64,000 nt of DNA from Rhizobium gallicum bv. gallicum R602sp (GTDB lineage: Bacteria; Pseudomonadota; Alphaproteobacteria; Rhizobiales; Rhizobiaceae): positions 563,501 to 627,500 of the forward strand of contig NZ_CP006877.1 of the NCBI RefSeq assembly GCF_000816845.1, written 5' to 3'. The notes beneath the pieces are model-generated. The model was not told the origin of the DNA. It saw only the letters and a program-made list of their open reading frames with translations, and did no database searches. The translations under genes and the position numbers were made by a program. Below, piece by piece: positions 9,109 to 17,046 of this stretch (positions are counted from its first letter, which is position 1; each line of letters begins with the position of its first letter).

Positions 9109-9609
9109 TCAGAGAGCCTTTTTGCGTTCGTGGGTCTCAAGGAATGCGCAGCCGCGTGCGGCGATCCCGCCATCATCTGCGGCGGAAAGCTCGGCCAGGA
9201 TGTCGGCGATACTGATCTTGGCAAGTTCGGTGCGGTAGGCGCGTTCGGCCTTCTGCATTGCAGCGCTGATCTGGCAAGGCTTGGCGAAATAGCGCTGCGG
9301 CAGCGGGTTTGGCCCGCGCTGGCGGATTTCAGCACATCGGAACGCTGCTGCCGGTCCTTCGACGGCAAGCACGATATCGAGCAGGGAAATATCCTCTGGC
9401 ACTTTCCCAAGCTTATATCCGCCCTTCGGCCCTGGCACTGTGTCGAGAATGCCCGCGCCGGATAGCGCCTGCAGGTGCTTCAGCAGGTAACTCGTCGAAA
9501 CGCCATGAAACTCTGCGATCGCAGCCGCCGACAGCACGCTGCCTTCCGAAAGCCCGGAAAGCATCGCGACGCTGTGGATCGCCTGTTCGACGCCGTCGCC
9601 CATTTTCAT
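9109..9609 (-). CDS. Rrf2 family transcriptional regulator
   Basis: 166 residues. The N-terminal winged helix shows AIHSVAMLSGLSEGSVLSAA, the recognition part AIAEFHGVSTSYLLKHLQAL, and the wing GPKGGYKLGK, all typical of Rrf2 proteins. Three cysteines follow (FRCAE, KPCQI, RGCAF) but not with the tight spacing of IscR, so thiol-based sensing is more likely than an Fe-S cluster; this is inference. The start ATG has GAGGTACC upstream. It is the first gene of a pair with the AhpD-like enzyme and is divergent from the second YitT gene. A perfect inverted repeat lies 20-40 bases upstream of its start and fits autoregulation. Confidence 0.88.
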   Translation of the reverse strand: MKMGDGVEQAIHSVAMLSGLSEGSVLSAAAIAEFHGVSTSYLLKHLQALSGAGILDTVPGPKGGYKLGKVPEDISLLDIVLAVEGPAAAFRCAEIRQRGPNPLPQRYFAKPCQISAAMQKAERAYRTELAKISIADILAELSAADDGGIAARGCAFLETHERKKAL

Positions 9610-9628
9610 GCGGGGTACCTCTTCAATT

Positions 9629-9649
9629 CATGGATAAAAAATATCCATG
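9629..9649. promoter_or_regulatory. Perfect palindromic operator, probable Rrf2 site
   Basis: Inverted repeat CATGGATA (9629-9636) and TATCCATG (9642-9649) around an AAAAA spacer. It lies between the divergent Rrf2 regulator and YitT genes, 19 bases upstream of the regulator start. The 8-bp arms are exact. Binding by the neighbouring Rrf2 protein is inferred from position and from the usual autoregulation of that family. Confidence 0.65.
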
Positions 9650-9738
9650 ATTCGTCGATATGTCAACAACCGATCGAAATCCTGCTTGCCAAGCCCGAAC
9701 GGCTGGATAGAACAAACGAAAATACCAAGGGGAAAACA

Positions 9739-10374
9739 ATGGCAGGAAAAGCCGCTCTCGCCGGACTTGTGAATTCGTCGTCGGACAGACACTCGCTTTT
9801 CGATGACGCACAGGGACTTGTGGCGGGCAGCATGCTCGCAGTGCTCGGCGTCTCGCTTCTCTCCAGCGCCGGCCTTCTGGCAGGCGGCACGGCGGGCATG
9901 GCATTCCTGATGCACTATGCGACGGGCTGGAGCTTCGGCCTGTGCTTCTTTGCGGTGAACCTGCCGTTCTATTATCTCGCCTTCCGCCGCCTCGGCCCCG
10001 CCTTCACAGTCAAGACCTTTGTGGCGATTGCACTTACTTCCGTGCTTTCGGAAATCGCGCCGCGTTTCATCGGGCTCTCGCACGTCGATCCCGTCGCCGG
10101 TGCTCTCTTCGGCGGTCTGGTCATCGGCGCGGGCATGCTGGCGCTGTTCCGCCATCGCGCAAGCCTCGGCGGCATCGGCATCCTGGCGCTTTACATCCAG
10201 GATCGCTTCGGCTGGCGCGCAGGCTTCGTTCAGCTCGGTTTCGATGGCCTCGTCCTGGCGCTCTCCTTCTTCGTCGCCAGCCCCTTCATCATCGCCTCTT
10301 CGGTGCTCGGCGCCGTGGTGCTCAACCTCACGCTCGCCATCAACCATCGCAAAGACCGCTATATCGCCATGTGA
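9739..10374 (+). CDS. YitT family membrane protein, copy 2
   Basis: 211 residues from ATG 9739 with AAGGGG upstream; longer in-frame starts run through the operator and regulator gene and are rejected. Same topology and length as copy 1 (7677-8312). The family block RHRASLGGIGILALYIQDRFG is present, and the C-terminus NHRKDRYIAM mirrors NHRADRYIAL of copy 1. Its leader region contains the Rrf2-type palindrome, so unlike copy 1 it may respond to the adjacent redox-type regulator. Its stop overlaps a possible GTG start of the helicase gene. Transport substrate unknown. Confidence 0.86.
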   Translation: MAGKAALAGLVNSSSDRHSLFDDAQGLVAGSMLAVLGVSLLSSAGLLAGGTAGMAFLMHYATGWSFGLCFFAVNLPFYYLAFRRLGPAFTVKTFVAIALTSVLSEIAPRFIGLSHVDPVAGALFGGLVIGAGMLALFRHRASLGGIGILALYIQDRFGWRAGFVQLGFDGLVLALSFFVASPFIIASSVLGAVVLNLTLAINHRKDRYIAM

Positions 10375-10421
10375 AGCGCGGCCGCTCTTCTATTTCACGT
10401 CGGTTTGATTACCTTTGTGGC

Positions 10422-12932
10422 GTGGACCAGATCGATACCGAAGCCCGCGCCGCCTTGCCCGCCCCCTTCATCCGCTGGTTCGCGGAAAAGGGCTGGCGGC
10501 CACGCGCTCATCAGCTGGAATTGCTGGCCCGCGCCGAAGCCGGCGAAAGCACGCTGCTGATCGCGCCGACCGGCGCCGGCAAGACGCTTGCCGGTTTCCT
10601 GCCGGCGCTGACCGATCTCACCCGCCGCGGCAAGCGCCGGTCGGGTGTCGCCTTCAAAGGCATCCACACGCTCTATGTTTCGCCGCTGAAAGCACTTGCC
10701 GTCGATATCGAGCGCAACCTCATGAAGCCGGTAGGGGAGATGGGCCTGCCCGTCACCGTGGAGAACCGCACCGGCGACACGCCGAACGCCAAGCGACAGC
10801 GCCAGAGGCTCAATCCGCCCGATATCCTGCTGACGACGCCGGAGCAGGTAGCGCTTTTGCTCGCCAACAAGGAGGCCGAACGGTTCTTCAAGGACTTGAA
10901 GTATGTCGTTTTCGACGAGCTCCATTCTCTGGTCACGTCGAAGCGTGGCCACATGCTGTCCCTTGGTCTCGCCCGGCTACGCCGCCTTGCGCCAGGCCTC
11001 AGCACCATCGGCCTCTCTGCCACGGTTGCCGAACCGATCGACCTGCAGAAATGGCTGGTTGCGCAGGAGGAGGGCAGGGAACGGCACGCAGGTCTCGTGA
11101 CCGTCGAAGGCGGCGCCAAGCCGGATATCTCGATCCTTTCGACGGATGAGCACATCCCCTGGGCCGGCCATTCCGCCAGATACGCGATCCCCGATATTTA
11201 CAGGCAGCTGACCGAGCATCAAACGACGCTGCTTTTCGTCAACACGCGATCGCAGGCCGAAATGCTTTTCCAGGAACTCTGGACGGTCAACGAGGAAAAC
11301 CTGCCGATCGCTTTGCATCACGGCTCGCTCGATGTCGCCCAGCGCCGCAAGGTGGAGGCCGCGATGGCGGCCAACAGGCTGCGCGCTGTCGTCGCCACCT
11401 CGACGCTCGATCTCGGGATCGACTGGGGCGATGTCGATCTCGTCATCCATGTCGGTGCGCCGAAGGGTGCCTCGCGCCTTGCCCAGCGCATCGGCCGTGC
11501 CAATCACCGCATGGACGAGCCCTCCAAGGCGATCCTCGTTCCCGCCAACCGGTTCGAGGTCATGGAATGCCAGGCAGCCCTCGACGCCAACTATATCGGC
11601 GCACAGGACACCCCGCCCGTCGGGCGCGGCGCGCTCGATGCGCTTGCCCAGCACGTGCTCGGCATGGCCTGCGCCGAACCCTTCGATATGCTGGAACTCT
11701 ACGATGAGGTAAGGAGCGCCTCGCCGTATGCCGATCTCTCCTGGGAAACCTTCGAGCAGATCGTCGATTTCGTCGCGACCGGCGGCTATGCGCTACGCAC
11801 CTACGAACGATATGCGCGTATCCGCAAAACGAAGGAGGGCCTCTGGCGTGTCTCCAATCCGCAGGTTGCCCAGCAGTACCGCTTGAATCTCGGCACCATC
11901 GTCGAAAGCCCGATGCTGAACATCCGGATGGTGAAGCGTGGCGCGACAGGCAAGATTGGCCGCGGCGGCGGCACCCTCGGCAAGGTGGAGGAATATTTTC
12001 TCGAACAGCTTTCTGCGGGCGACACCTTCATCTTCTCCGGTAAGGTGCTCCGCTTCGAAGGCATCCGCGAAAACGAGGCGCTTGTTTCCCAGGCCTTCTC
12101 CTTTGATCCGAAAATCCCGTCCTATGCCGGCGGCAAGTTTCCGCTTTCGACCTATCTTGCCGACCAGGTGCGATCGATGCTCGCCGATCCCGACCGTTGG
12201 CACCATCTGCCGGATCAGGTCCGCGACTGGCTGTCGCTGCAAAAGGACAAGTCGATGCTCCCGAAGCGCGACGAACTGCTGATCGAGACTTTTCCGCGCG
12301 GCAGCCGCGCCTACATGGTGGCCTATCCATTCGAGGGCCGCCTCGCGCATCAGACGCTCGGCATGCTGCTTACCCGGCGCCTGGAGCGGGCCGGCGCCAA
12401 GCCGCTCGGTTTCGTGGCAACTGATTATTCGCTCGGCATCTGGGGGCTGGAAGACATGGGCCTGATGATCCGCAACGACCGTCTCGGCCTTTCCGATCTC
12501 TTCGATGAGGATATGCTCGGTGACGATCTCGAAGCCTGGCTCGACGAATCCTTCCTGCTGAAGCGCACCTTCCGCAATTGTGCCGTGATTGCAGGCTTGA
12601 TCGAGCGCCGTCACCCTGGCAAGGAAAAGACCGGGCGGCAGGTCACCGTATCCGCCGATCTGATCTACGACGTGCTGCGCAGCCACGAGCCGGACCATAT
12701 CCTGCTACAGGCGACGCGCCAGGATGCAGCGAGCGGGCTTTTGGATATTTCCCGGCTTGGCGATATGCTGAGACGAATCAAGGGCCACATTACGCATCGC
12801 GCATTGGATCATATTTCCCCGCTCGCAGTGCCGGTGATGCTGGAGATCGGCAAGGAGGCTGTTCACGGCGAGGCCCACGATGCCGTGCTCGCCGAAGCGG
12901 CCGAAGATCTGATCGCCGAAGCCATGGCTTGA
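10422..12932 (+). CDS. Ligase-associated DEXH-box DNA helicase (Lhr-like)
   Basis: 836 residues from GTG 10422; another GTG at 10371 would overlap the YitT stop and add 17 residues, and neither start has a strong ribosome site. SF2 helicase motifs are complete: Walker A APTGAGKT (K54), motif II FDELH, motif III LSATVAEP, the C-terminal RecA part ALHHGSLDVAQRRKVE and VVATSTLDLGIDWG, and motif VI QRIGRANHR. A long Lhr-type C-terminal region follows. It matches the family found with DNA ligase and an exonuclease in bacterial DNA-damage modules. The next gene is the partner nuclease PdeM. The ligase partner itself is not beside it here; a truncated LigD-type ligase lies 36 kb away. Confidence 0.9.
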   Translation: MDQIDTEARAALPAPFIRWFAEKGWRPRAHQLELLARAEAGESTLLIAPTGAGKTLAGFLPALTDLTRRGKRRSGVAFKGIHTLYVSPLKALAVDIERNLMKPVGEMGLPVTVENRTGDTPNAKRQRQRLNPPDILLTTPEQVALLLANKEAERFFKDLKYVVFDELHSLVTSKRGHMLSLGLARLRRLAPGLSTIGLSATVAEPIDLQKWLVAQEEGRERHAGLVTVEGGAKPDISILSTDEHIPWAGHSARYAIPDIYRQLTEHQTTLLFVNTRSQAEMLFQELWTVNEENLPIALHHGSLDVAQRRKVEAAMAANRLRAVVATSTLDLGIDWGDVDLVIHVGAPKGASRLAQRIGRANHRMDEPSKAILVPANRFEVMECQAALDANYIGAQDTPPVGRGALDALAQHVLGMACAEPFDMLELYDEVRSASPYADLSWETFEQIVDFVATGGYALRTYERYARIRKTKEGLWRVSNPQVAQQYRLNLGTIVESPMLNIRMVKRGATGKIGRGGGTLGKVEEYFLEQLSAGDTFIFSGKVLRFEGIRENEALVSQAFSFDPKIPSYAGGKFPLSTYLADQVRSMLADPDRWHHLPDQVRDWLSLQKDKSMLPKRDELLIETFPRGSRAYMVAYPFEGRLAHQTLGMLLTRRLERAGAKPLGFVATDYSLGIWGLEDMGLMIRNDRLGLSDLFDEDMLGDDLEAWLDESFLLKRTFRNCAVIAGLIERRHPGKEKTGRQVTVSADLIYDVLRSHEPDHILLQATRQDAASGLLDISRLGDMLRRIKGHITHRALDHISPLAVPVMLEIGKEAVHGEAHDAVLAEAAEDLIAEAMA

Positions 12933-12954
12933 TAATGCAGGAAAGACGAAATTG

Positions 12955-13680
12955 ATGAACCGCTTGGCGCTTGCGCGTGAATTGAACGGATTGGTCCCGA
13001 TGCCGGGCGTCGAAACCAGTGTTCATGGCGTTGCGGCTGTCTGCGATCCGCTCGGCGCGCTCTACCTGCCGGATGCCGGCGTCCTCGTCGTTTCCGACCT
13101 GCATCTCGAAAAGGGCGCCGCCTTCGCCCGCCGCGGCATGCTATTGCCGCCTTACGACACGCTGGCGACGCTGACGGTGCTCAGCGCCGTCATCACCCGC
13201 TACAATCCGAAACTTGTCGTCTCCCTCGGCGACAATTTCCACGACCGCGTCGGCTCGGCGCATCTACCGGAGACTTTCCGCTCCCTGATCGTCAATATGG
13301 CCCGCGGCCGCGAATGGATCTGGATCAACGGCAACCACGACCCTGACGGCACGGTCGATCTGCCCGGCTCTTCGGTCGATGAAATGCACTACGCCGGCCT
13401 GACCTTCCGTCACGAGCCGAAAGGTGGGCGGCAGAGCGGTGAAATCGCCGGTCACCTGCACCCCGCGGCCACTGTCCGCCGCCGGGAAAAAGCCGTCCGC
13501 CGCCCCTGCTTCGCCACCGACGGCGCCCGCCTCCTCATGCCCGCCTTCGGCGTCATGAGCGGCGGACTGGATCTCGGTCACAAGGCGTTGACGGGCCTGT
13601 TCGACAGGTCGTCCCTGGTCGCTCATCTTCTGGGGCGGGATCGGATTTATTCGGTGAGATTCGCGAATTTGCGCAGCTGA
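12955..13680 (+). CDS. pdeM: Ligase-associated DNA-damage-response phosphoesterase PdeM
   Basis: 241 residues from ATG 12955, with AGGAAAG upstream; a TTG one codon earlier is less likely. The calcineurin-like metallophosphoesterase motifs are all present: SDLHLEKG (metal site 1), LGDNFHD, NGNHDPDG (catalytic Asn-His-Asp) and GHLHP. The family is the nuclease partner of the helicase in the preceding gene, 22 bases upstream, and is expected to act on DNA ends in the cytoplasm together with it. The gene faces the lytic-transglycosylase gene across 154 bases without other features. Confidence 0.9.
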   Translation: MNRLALARELNGLVPMPGVETSVHGVAAVCDPLGALYLPDAGVLVVSDLHLEKGAAFARRGMLLPPYDTLATLTVLSAVITRYNPKLVVSLGDNFHDRVGSAHLPETFRSLIVNMARGREWIWINGNHDPDGTVDLPGSSVDEMHYAGLTFRHEPKGGRQSGEIAGHLHPAATVRRREKAVRRPCFATDGARLLMPAFGVMSGGLDLGHKALTGLFDRSSLVAHLLGRDRIYSVRFANLRS

Positions 13681-13834
13681 AGTTGACCGCCCGCCCTCGT
13701 CCATTGCGGCCCTTTTGGCACCTCAGGATTGAGGGCTCTCGCCGCCGTTGCTTATCGAAAGACAAATGCTGCGCTTGCTCCAAGTGCAAAGCCTCGAAAG
13801 AGGAGAATGGCCATTGCGCCATGGAAATCGGAGC

Positions 13835-14416
13835 TCAATCACACCCCTGCAACTGCCGCTGATAGGTCGCTGCCATATCGGCAAACCTCTGTGCCGTCTT
13901 CTGCAACTGCGCATTCGAGCGCCAGTCGCCGCGCTTGTAACCCTTCGGCCCCGAATAGTAGGCGATGTAAAGCCTGTAGGCGTCGTTGAGCTGGATGCCC
14001 GTCGCCTGGCTGTTGCTGTAGTGGTACCAGCCGATGAAGTCGATCGCGTCGGCGAAATTGGTGCGCCGCGCAGCCCAATTGCCGGTTGCCGACTGATAGT
14101 GGTCCCAGGTGCCGTCGAGCGCCTGCGAATAGCCGTAGGCGGTCGACGGACGCGTCCAGGGAATGAAGCCAAAAAGCTTCGTACGCGGCGGGCGCGCGTT
14201 CGGCTGGAAACCGGATTCCACATACATCGTCGCCATCAGAATCGGCACCGGCACGGCGTATTTCTTCTCGGCGCGCTCGGCCGCGTGCTGCCAGTTGCTG
14301 AAGAAGCCGTTGCGCTGTTCGAAGACGGCGCAGATGTTTCTGGTCTGACGAGGCTCCGTGGCGCAGCCGGCGGCGAGCGCCAGCAGCACCAGGGCGAGAA
14401 GAGTCCGGGTACGCAA
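13835..14416 (-). CDS. Lytic transglycosylase-like (SLT domain) lipoprotein
   Basis: 193 residues. A short signal peptide ends in a lipobox (LLALAAGC, lipidated Cys 18). The SLT-like domain carries the catalytic Glu in MATMYVESGFQP (E67), followed by STAYGYSQALDGTWDHY, the Gly-Tyr-Ser/Gln block typical of soluble lytic transglycosylase folds, and IGWYHYSNSQATGI, then YIAYYSGPKGY. It would cleave peptidoglycan glycan strands from the outer-membrane side of the periplasm. It stands alone on its strand; the usp pseudogene lies upstream. Confidence 0.85.
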   Translation of the reverse strand: MRTRTLLALVLLALAAGCATEPRQTRNICAVFEQRNGFFSNWQHAAERAEKKYAVPVPILMATMYVESGFQPNARPPRTKLFGFIPWTRPSTAYGYSQALDGTWDHYQSATGNWAARRTNFADAIDFIGWYHYSNSQATGIQLNDAYRLYIAYYSGPKGYKRGDWRSNAQLQKTAQRFADMAATYQRQLQGCD

Positions 14417-14532
14417 AACAAAACCTCTCGTTTTCGAGAGATTACTAACTCGTAAATGTTAACACTCGGTTTTTAGTCAAAGGCGATCATGCACAACGCA
14501 CCTTGCCCAGCTGCCACAAGCGCCGGGTCTCA

Positions 14533-14968
14533 TCAGCGGTAGACAAGAACCGGGTTTTTGAATGGGCAAGTACCTTCATCGTCATGCTGCCGACCATGAA
14601 TGCGGTAAAGCCTTCGCCCGTGCGATGCCATGGCGATCAGGTCGCAGCCGCGCTGCGCGGCTTCGTCGATGATGGTCTTTGCCGGTTCGCGGTTGGTCAC
14701 TTGGGTCGTATCGCAAACGCGGCCATGCGTTTCTGGCCCGGGGCACCCGCGTTTGCCAGGATCCGGTCTGCCGCTTGCTAGCTGTGCCGGTCATATTCTG
14801 CGCGTGGACTCCAGCTGATCGCTATTCGTGGAAAAGATATGAAACGGTTAGACGACGGTCACGACCGTTGCCTTGGCGCCGATCTCCTTTGCAAAGGCAA
14901 GCGCCTTTTTAAGCGCATCGGTTGGAAAGCTGCGAACCTTCGGTCGGGATGAGAATGTGTTTGTGCAT
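14533..14968 (-). pseudogene. Universal stress protein (UspA) pseudogene, multiply frameshifted
   Basis: Reading the minus strand from ATG 14968, which still has the strong ribosome site AAGGAGGA, gives MHKHILIPTEGSQLS, the normal Usp N-terminus. The frame then breaks (one extra base) and resumes as TDALKKALAFAKEIGAKATV, hits an in-frame TAA where a Glu codon is expected before PFHIFS, and shifts again through AEYDRHS and QAADRILANA. Another frame gives DTTQVTNREPAKTIIDEAAQ, then RGCDLIAMASHG, TAFMVGSMTMKVLAHSKT and, after one more missing base, PVLVYR and a stop. At least three frameshifts and two nonsense codons over 145 codons show an old, dead gene. The promoter still carries an FNR/FixK box. 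Confidence 0.85.
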
Positions 14969-15022
14969 GGGCTGGCTCCTCCTTCAACACTCGCATATTG
15001 ACGGAGGAACCGGCCCAACACC

Positions 15023-15036
15023 TTGATCTGCATCAA
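15023..15036 (-). promoter_or_regulatory. FNR/FixK-type anaerobox
   Basis: TTGAT-CTGC-ATCAA, a perfect match to the TTGAT-N4-ATCAA consensus of FNR/FixK/FnrN activators. Its centre lies 61 bases upstream of the usp pseudogene start, which would put it near -41.5 of a promoter with a 20-base leader. It is intact although the gene behind it is dead. Confidence 0.75.
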
Positions 15037-15055
15037 ACTGTCGAGAATGTCGGCG

Positions 15056-15616
15056 TCACGCTGCGCTCGCCGGCTCGTAACGCAAGATCACCGCGCCGGT
15101 CTTCAACGGTGTCGCTTCCAGCAGCTTCAGCGGTAGCTGCGCCGTCGCCGTCTTGAAGTGCGGATTGCCCGCACCGAGAACCACCGGCACCAGGCAGATG
15201 CGGATCTCGTCGACAAGACCGGCCTTCAGCATCGCGTCGCTGAGTTCGGCGCTGCCGAAGATGAAAATCGTTTTGCCATCCTCCTTCTTGAGCTTTTGAA
15301 GCTCGGAAACCGGATCGCTGACAATGCGGGCATTGTTCCAGCCCGGCTCTTTCATCGTCCGCGACACGGCGATCTTTGCGGTGTTGTTCATGTATTGCTT
15401 GATCTTGTCGTTCTCTTCCGCCGTCGGCCAATAGGCGGCCATGCCCTCGTAGGTCTTGCGGCCGAAGACGAGCAGGTCGCCTTCCTCGCCCAATTGTTCG
15501 GAGTATTTCTGCAGTTCCGGCCCCCAGACCAGATTGTGGAAGTCGATGTCCCAGGGCTTTTTGCCTTCGAAGTAGCCGTCGAGCGTCATCAGATTCCAGA
15601 CAACAAGCTTTCTCAT
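15056..15616 (-). CDS. Dihydrofolate-reductase-like (RibD C-terminal domain) family protein
   Basis: 186 residues from ATG 15616, preceded by GGAGGAGA; an ATG five codons upstream would bury that ribosome site. The DHFR/RibD-C fold shows VVWNLMTLDGYFEG at the N-terminus, LVFGRKTYEGMAAYWP (NADPH-binding helix) and IFIFGSAELSDAMLKAGLVD, then IRICLVPVVLGAG. These small reductase-like proteins are often annotated as dihydrofolate reductase family without a proven substrate. It is transcribed divergently from the HxlR regulator across a gap with two tandem operators, so it is probably the main target of that regulator. Confidence 0.87.
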   Translation of the reverse strand: MRKLVVWNLMTLDGYFEGKKPWDIDFHNLVWGPELQKYSEQLGEEGDLLVFGRKTYEGMAAYWPTAEENDKIKQYMNNTAKIAVSRTMKEPGWNNARIVSDPVSELQKLKKEDGKTIFIFGSAELSDAMLKAGLVDEIRICLVPVVLGAGNPHFKTATAQLPLKLLEATPLKTGAVILRYEPASAA

Positions 15617-15656
15617 GTCGATCTCCTCCATCCGATAGTCAATTCATACCAAACAG

Positions 15657-15718
15657 AACCGGTTGCAACAAGCAACTGGTTGAAAACTAGATAAACCGAT
15701 GGCAAAATGCAAGTGGTT
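15657..15718. promoter_or_regulatory. Two tandem HxlR-type operators
   Basis: Copy 1 is AACCGGTTGC (15657-15666), spacer AACAA, GCAACTGGTT (15672-15681). Copy 2 is AACCGATGGC (15694-15703), spacer AAAAT, GCAAGTGGTT (15709-15718). Arms and the 5-base spacer correspond position by position, and the centres are 37 bases apart, about 3.5 helical turns. They fill the gap between the divergent DHFR-like and HxlR genes. Binding by HxlR is inferred. Confidence 0.7.
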
Positions 15719-15732
15719 TTTGGAGAATGAAA

Positions 15733-16239
15733 ATGGACGACCGTCACCGCTCCGGCTGCCCGATCAATCTGACGCTGGAAATCCTCGGCGACCGATGGAG
15801 CCTGATCGTCATTCGCGACATCATGTTCGGCAATCGCCGTCACTTCCGCGAGCTGCTGCAGAATTCGCAGGAGGGCATCGCCTCGAACATCCTTGCCGAC
15901 CGCCTGCGCCGCCTCGTGGACAAGGGCTTGCTGACCAGGCAGGACGATCCCACGCATAAGCAGAAAGCCATCTATAGTCTCACCGAAATGGCGATCGACC
16001 TCGTGCCGCTCTTTGCCCATATGGGCGCGTGGGGCCGCAGGCATCTGCCGGCCTCTGAAGAGCTCTCCATTCGCGCCGAGTTGTTGGAAAATGGCGGCCT
16101 GCGGCTTTGGGAAGATTTCATGGATGAATTGCGGGCCAAACACCTGGGCAAGCAACTGCCACCCGGAACGCCCTCTGTGCTAGGCCGTCTGACCGAAGCC
16201 TATCTCGACGTCGTTGCGAAAAAGAAACAGTCCGCCTGA
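15733..16239 (+). CDS. HxlR family winged-helix transcriptional regulator
   Basis: 168 residues from ATG 15733. The ATG two codons earlier sits only one base from the GGAG site, so the second ATG is preferred. HxlR hallmarks: a single Cys near the N-terminus (SGCPINLTLEILGDRWSLIV, C9), then IRDIMFGNRRHFRELLQ, GIASNILADRLRRLVDKGLL and the wing ending KAIYSLTEMA. In relatives the N-terminal Cys senses electrophiles or quinones; whether it does so here is unknown. Two matching operators lie directly upstream, suiting a dimeric repressor of itself and of the divergent reductase-like gene. Confidence 0.88.
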   Translation: MDDRHRSGCPINLTLEILGDRWSLIVIRDIMFGNRRHFRELLQNSQEGIASNILADRLRRLVDKGLLTRQDDPTHKQKAIYSLTEMAIDLVPLFAHMGAWGRRHLPASEELSIRAELLENGGLRLWEDFMDELRAKHLGKQLPPGTPSVLGRLTEAYLDVVAKKKQSA

Positions 16240-17046
16240 TCAATCCTTGCGGAAGACGATGCTTGCGCCCCAGCCGGTCACGATCGCCAGGAACACGGCG
16301 AACATGCCATAGGGAATGGGCTGTTCATGAGCCGCATCGGTGAGCATCTGCTCGATACCGGTCTTGATGACGCGCAGCGGCACCGACTTTTGCGTCACGA
16401 ACACACCGCTCTTGAAGAGATAGGCGCGCACCGTATGCACGCCGTTCGGAATGTTGGCCGGCAGGCGAAGGCTTGCCTTGAAAAGATTGGAACTGACGAA
16501 GCGCACGCCGGTCGGGTCGCGCTCGTAGAGCCCGCCGGTCTGCTGCAGCCGCCGGAAGGCGGTGCGGAACTCGCCGAGGCTGCTGCCGTCTCCGACGAAG
16601 CCGACGGGGGTCAGTGGAATATGGTCGATGCCGATCCCCTGATCGGTGAGGTCGAGCGGTGTCACGACGTCGTCGATCGAGCGCGAGCTCGACATCGAAT
16701 AGGAATGCGGCACGCCCTCGAAGGTCATCGAGTCGGTATTGATCCAGATGCCGAAGACGCGTTCTTTCTTGCGCACCGTCGCATCTTCGCGCGGCCCCTC
16801 AAGAACGACGACGACGTCGTATTGGCCGACGGCAAGCAAAAGGTTGTCGGTATTGGTCAGCGCCCCGAAGATCGTCAGGTCCGCGCCGCGGAAATCGGAC
16901 GTGATGGCGATTTCGCTGCTGGACGTGCCGATCTCCAGCCCCTCGCGCTCTTCTTCGGAATTCTGTCCCGGCAGCAGCATCTGCGCTGCGGCAATCCCCG
17001 GCAGCAGGCAGAAGAGACCGAAGAGGCAAAGGCGCAGGCGCTTCAT
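16240..17046 (-). CDS. TIGR02186 family membrane-anchored protein, TauE partner
   Basis: 268 residues with a cleavable signal peptide (LFGLFCLLPGIAAAQ), a long periplasmic beta-rich region (EIAITSDFRGADLTIFGALT, VVVVLEGPREDATVRKKERV) and one C-terminal membrane helix (YGMFAVFLAIVTGWGASIVF). This is the alphaproteobacterial TIGR02186 family, regularly encoded next to TauE/SafE permeases. Its ATG overlaps the permease stop (TGATG), so the two are translationally coupled. It probably shapes or assists the permease from the periplasm; the molecular role is not established. Confidence 0.86.
   Translation of the reverse strand: MKRLRLCLFGLFCLLPGIAAAQMLLPGQNSEEEREGLEIGTSSSEIAITSDFRGADLTIFGALTNTDNLLLAVGQYDVVVVLEGPREDATVRKKERVFGIWINTDSMTFEGVPHSYSMSSSRSIDDVVTPLDLTDQGIGIDHIPLTPVGFVGDGSSLGEFRTAFRRLQQTGGLYERDPTGVRFVSSNLFKASLRLPANIPNGVHTVRAYLFKSGVFVTQKSVPLRVIKTGIEQMLTDAAHEQPIPYGMFAVFLAIVTGWGASIVFRKD

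Noticed and set aside
14848..15036. A 62-residue minus-strand frame over the usp pseudogene promoter
   Set aside because: Its end reads as part of the frameshifted usp gene (KKALAFAKEIGAKATVVTVV) and its start overlaps the anaerobox. It is a fragment, not a gene.
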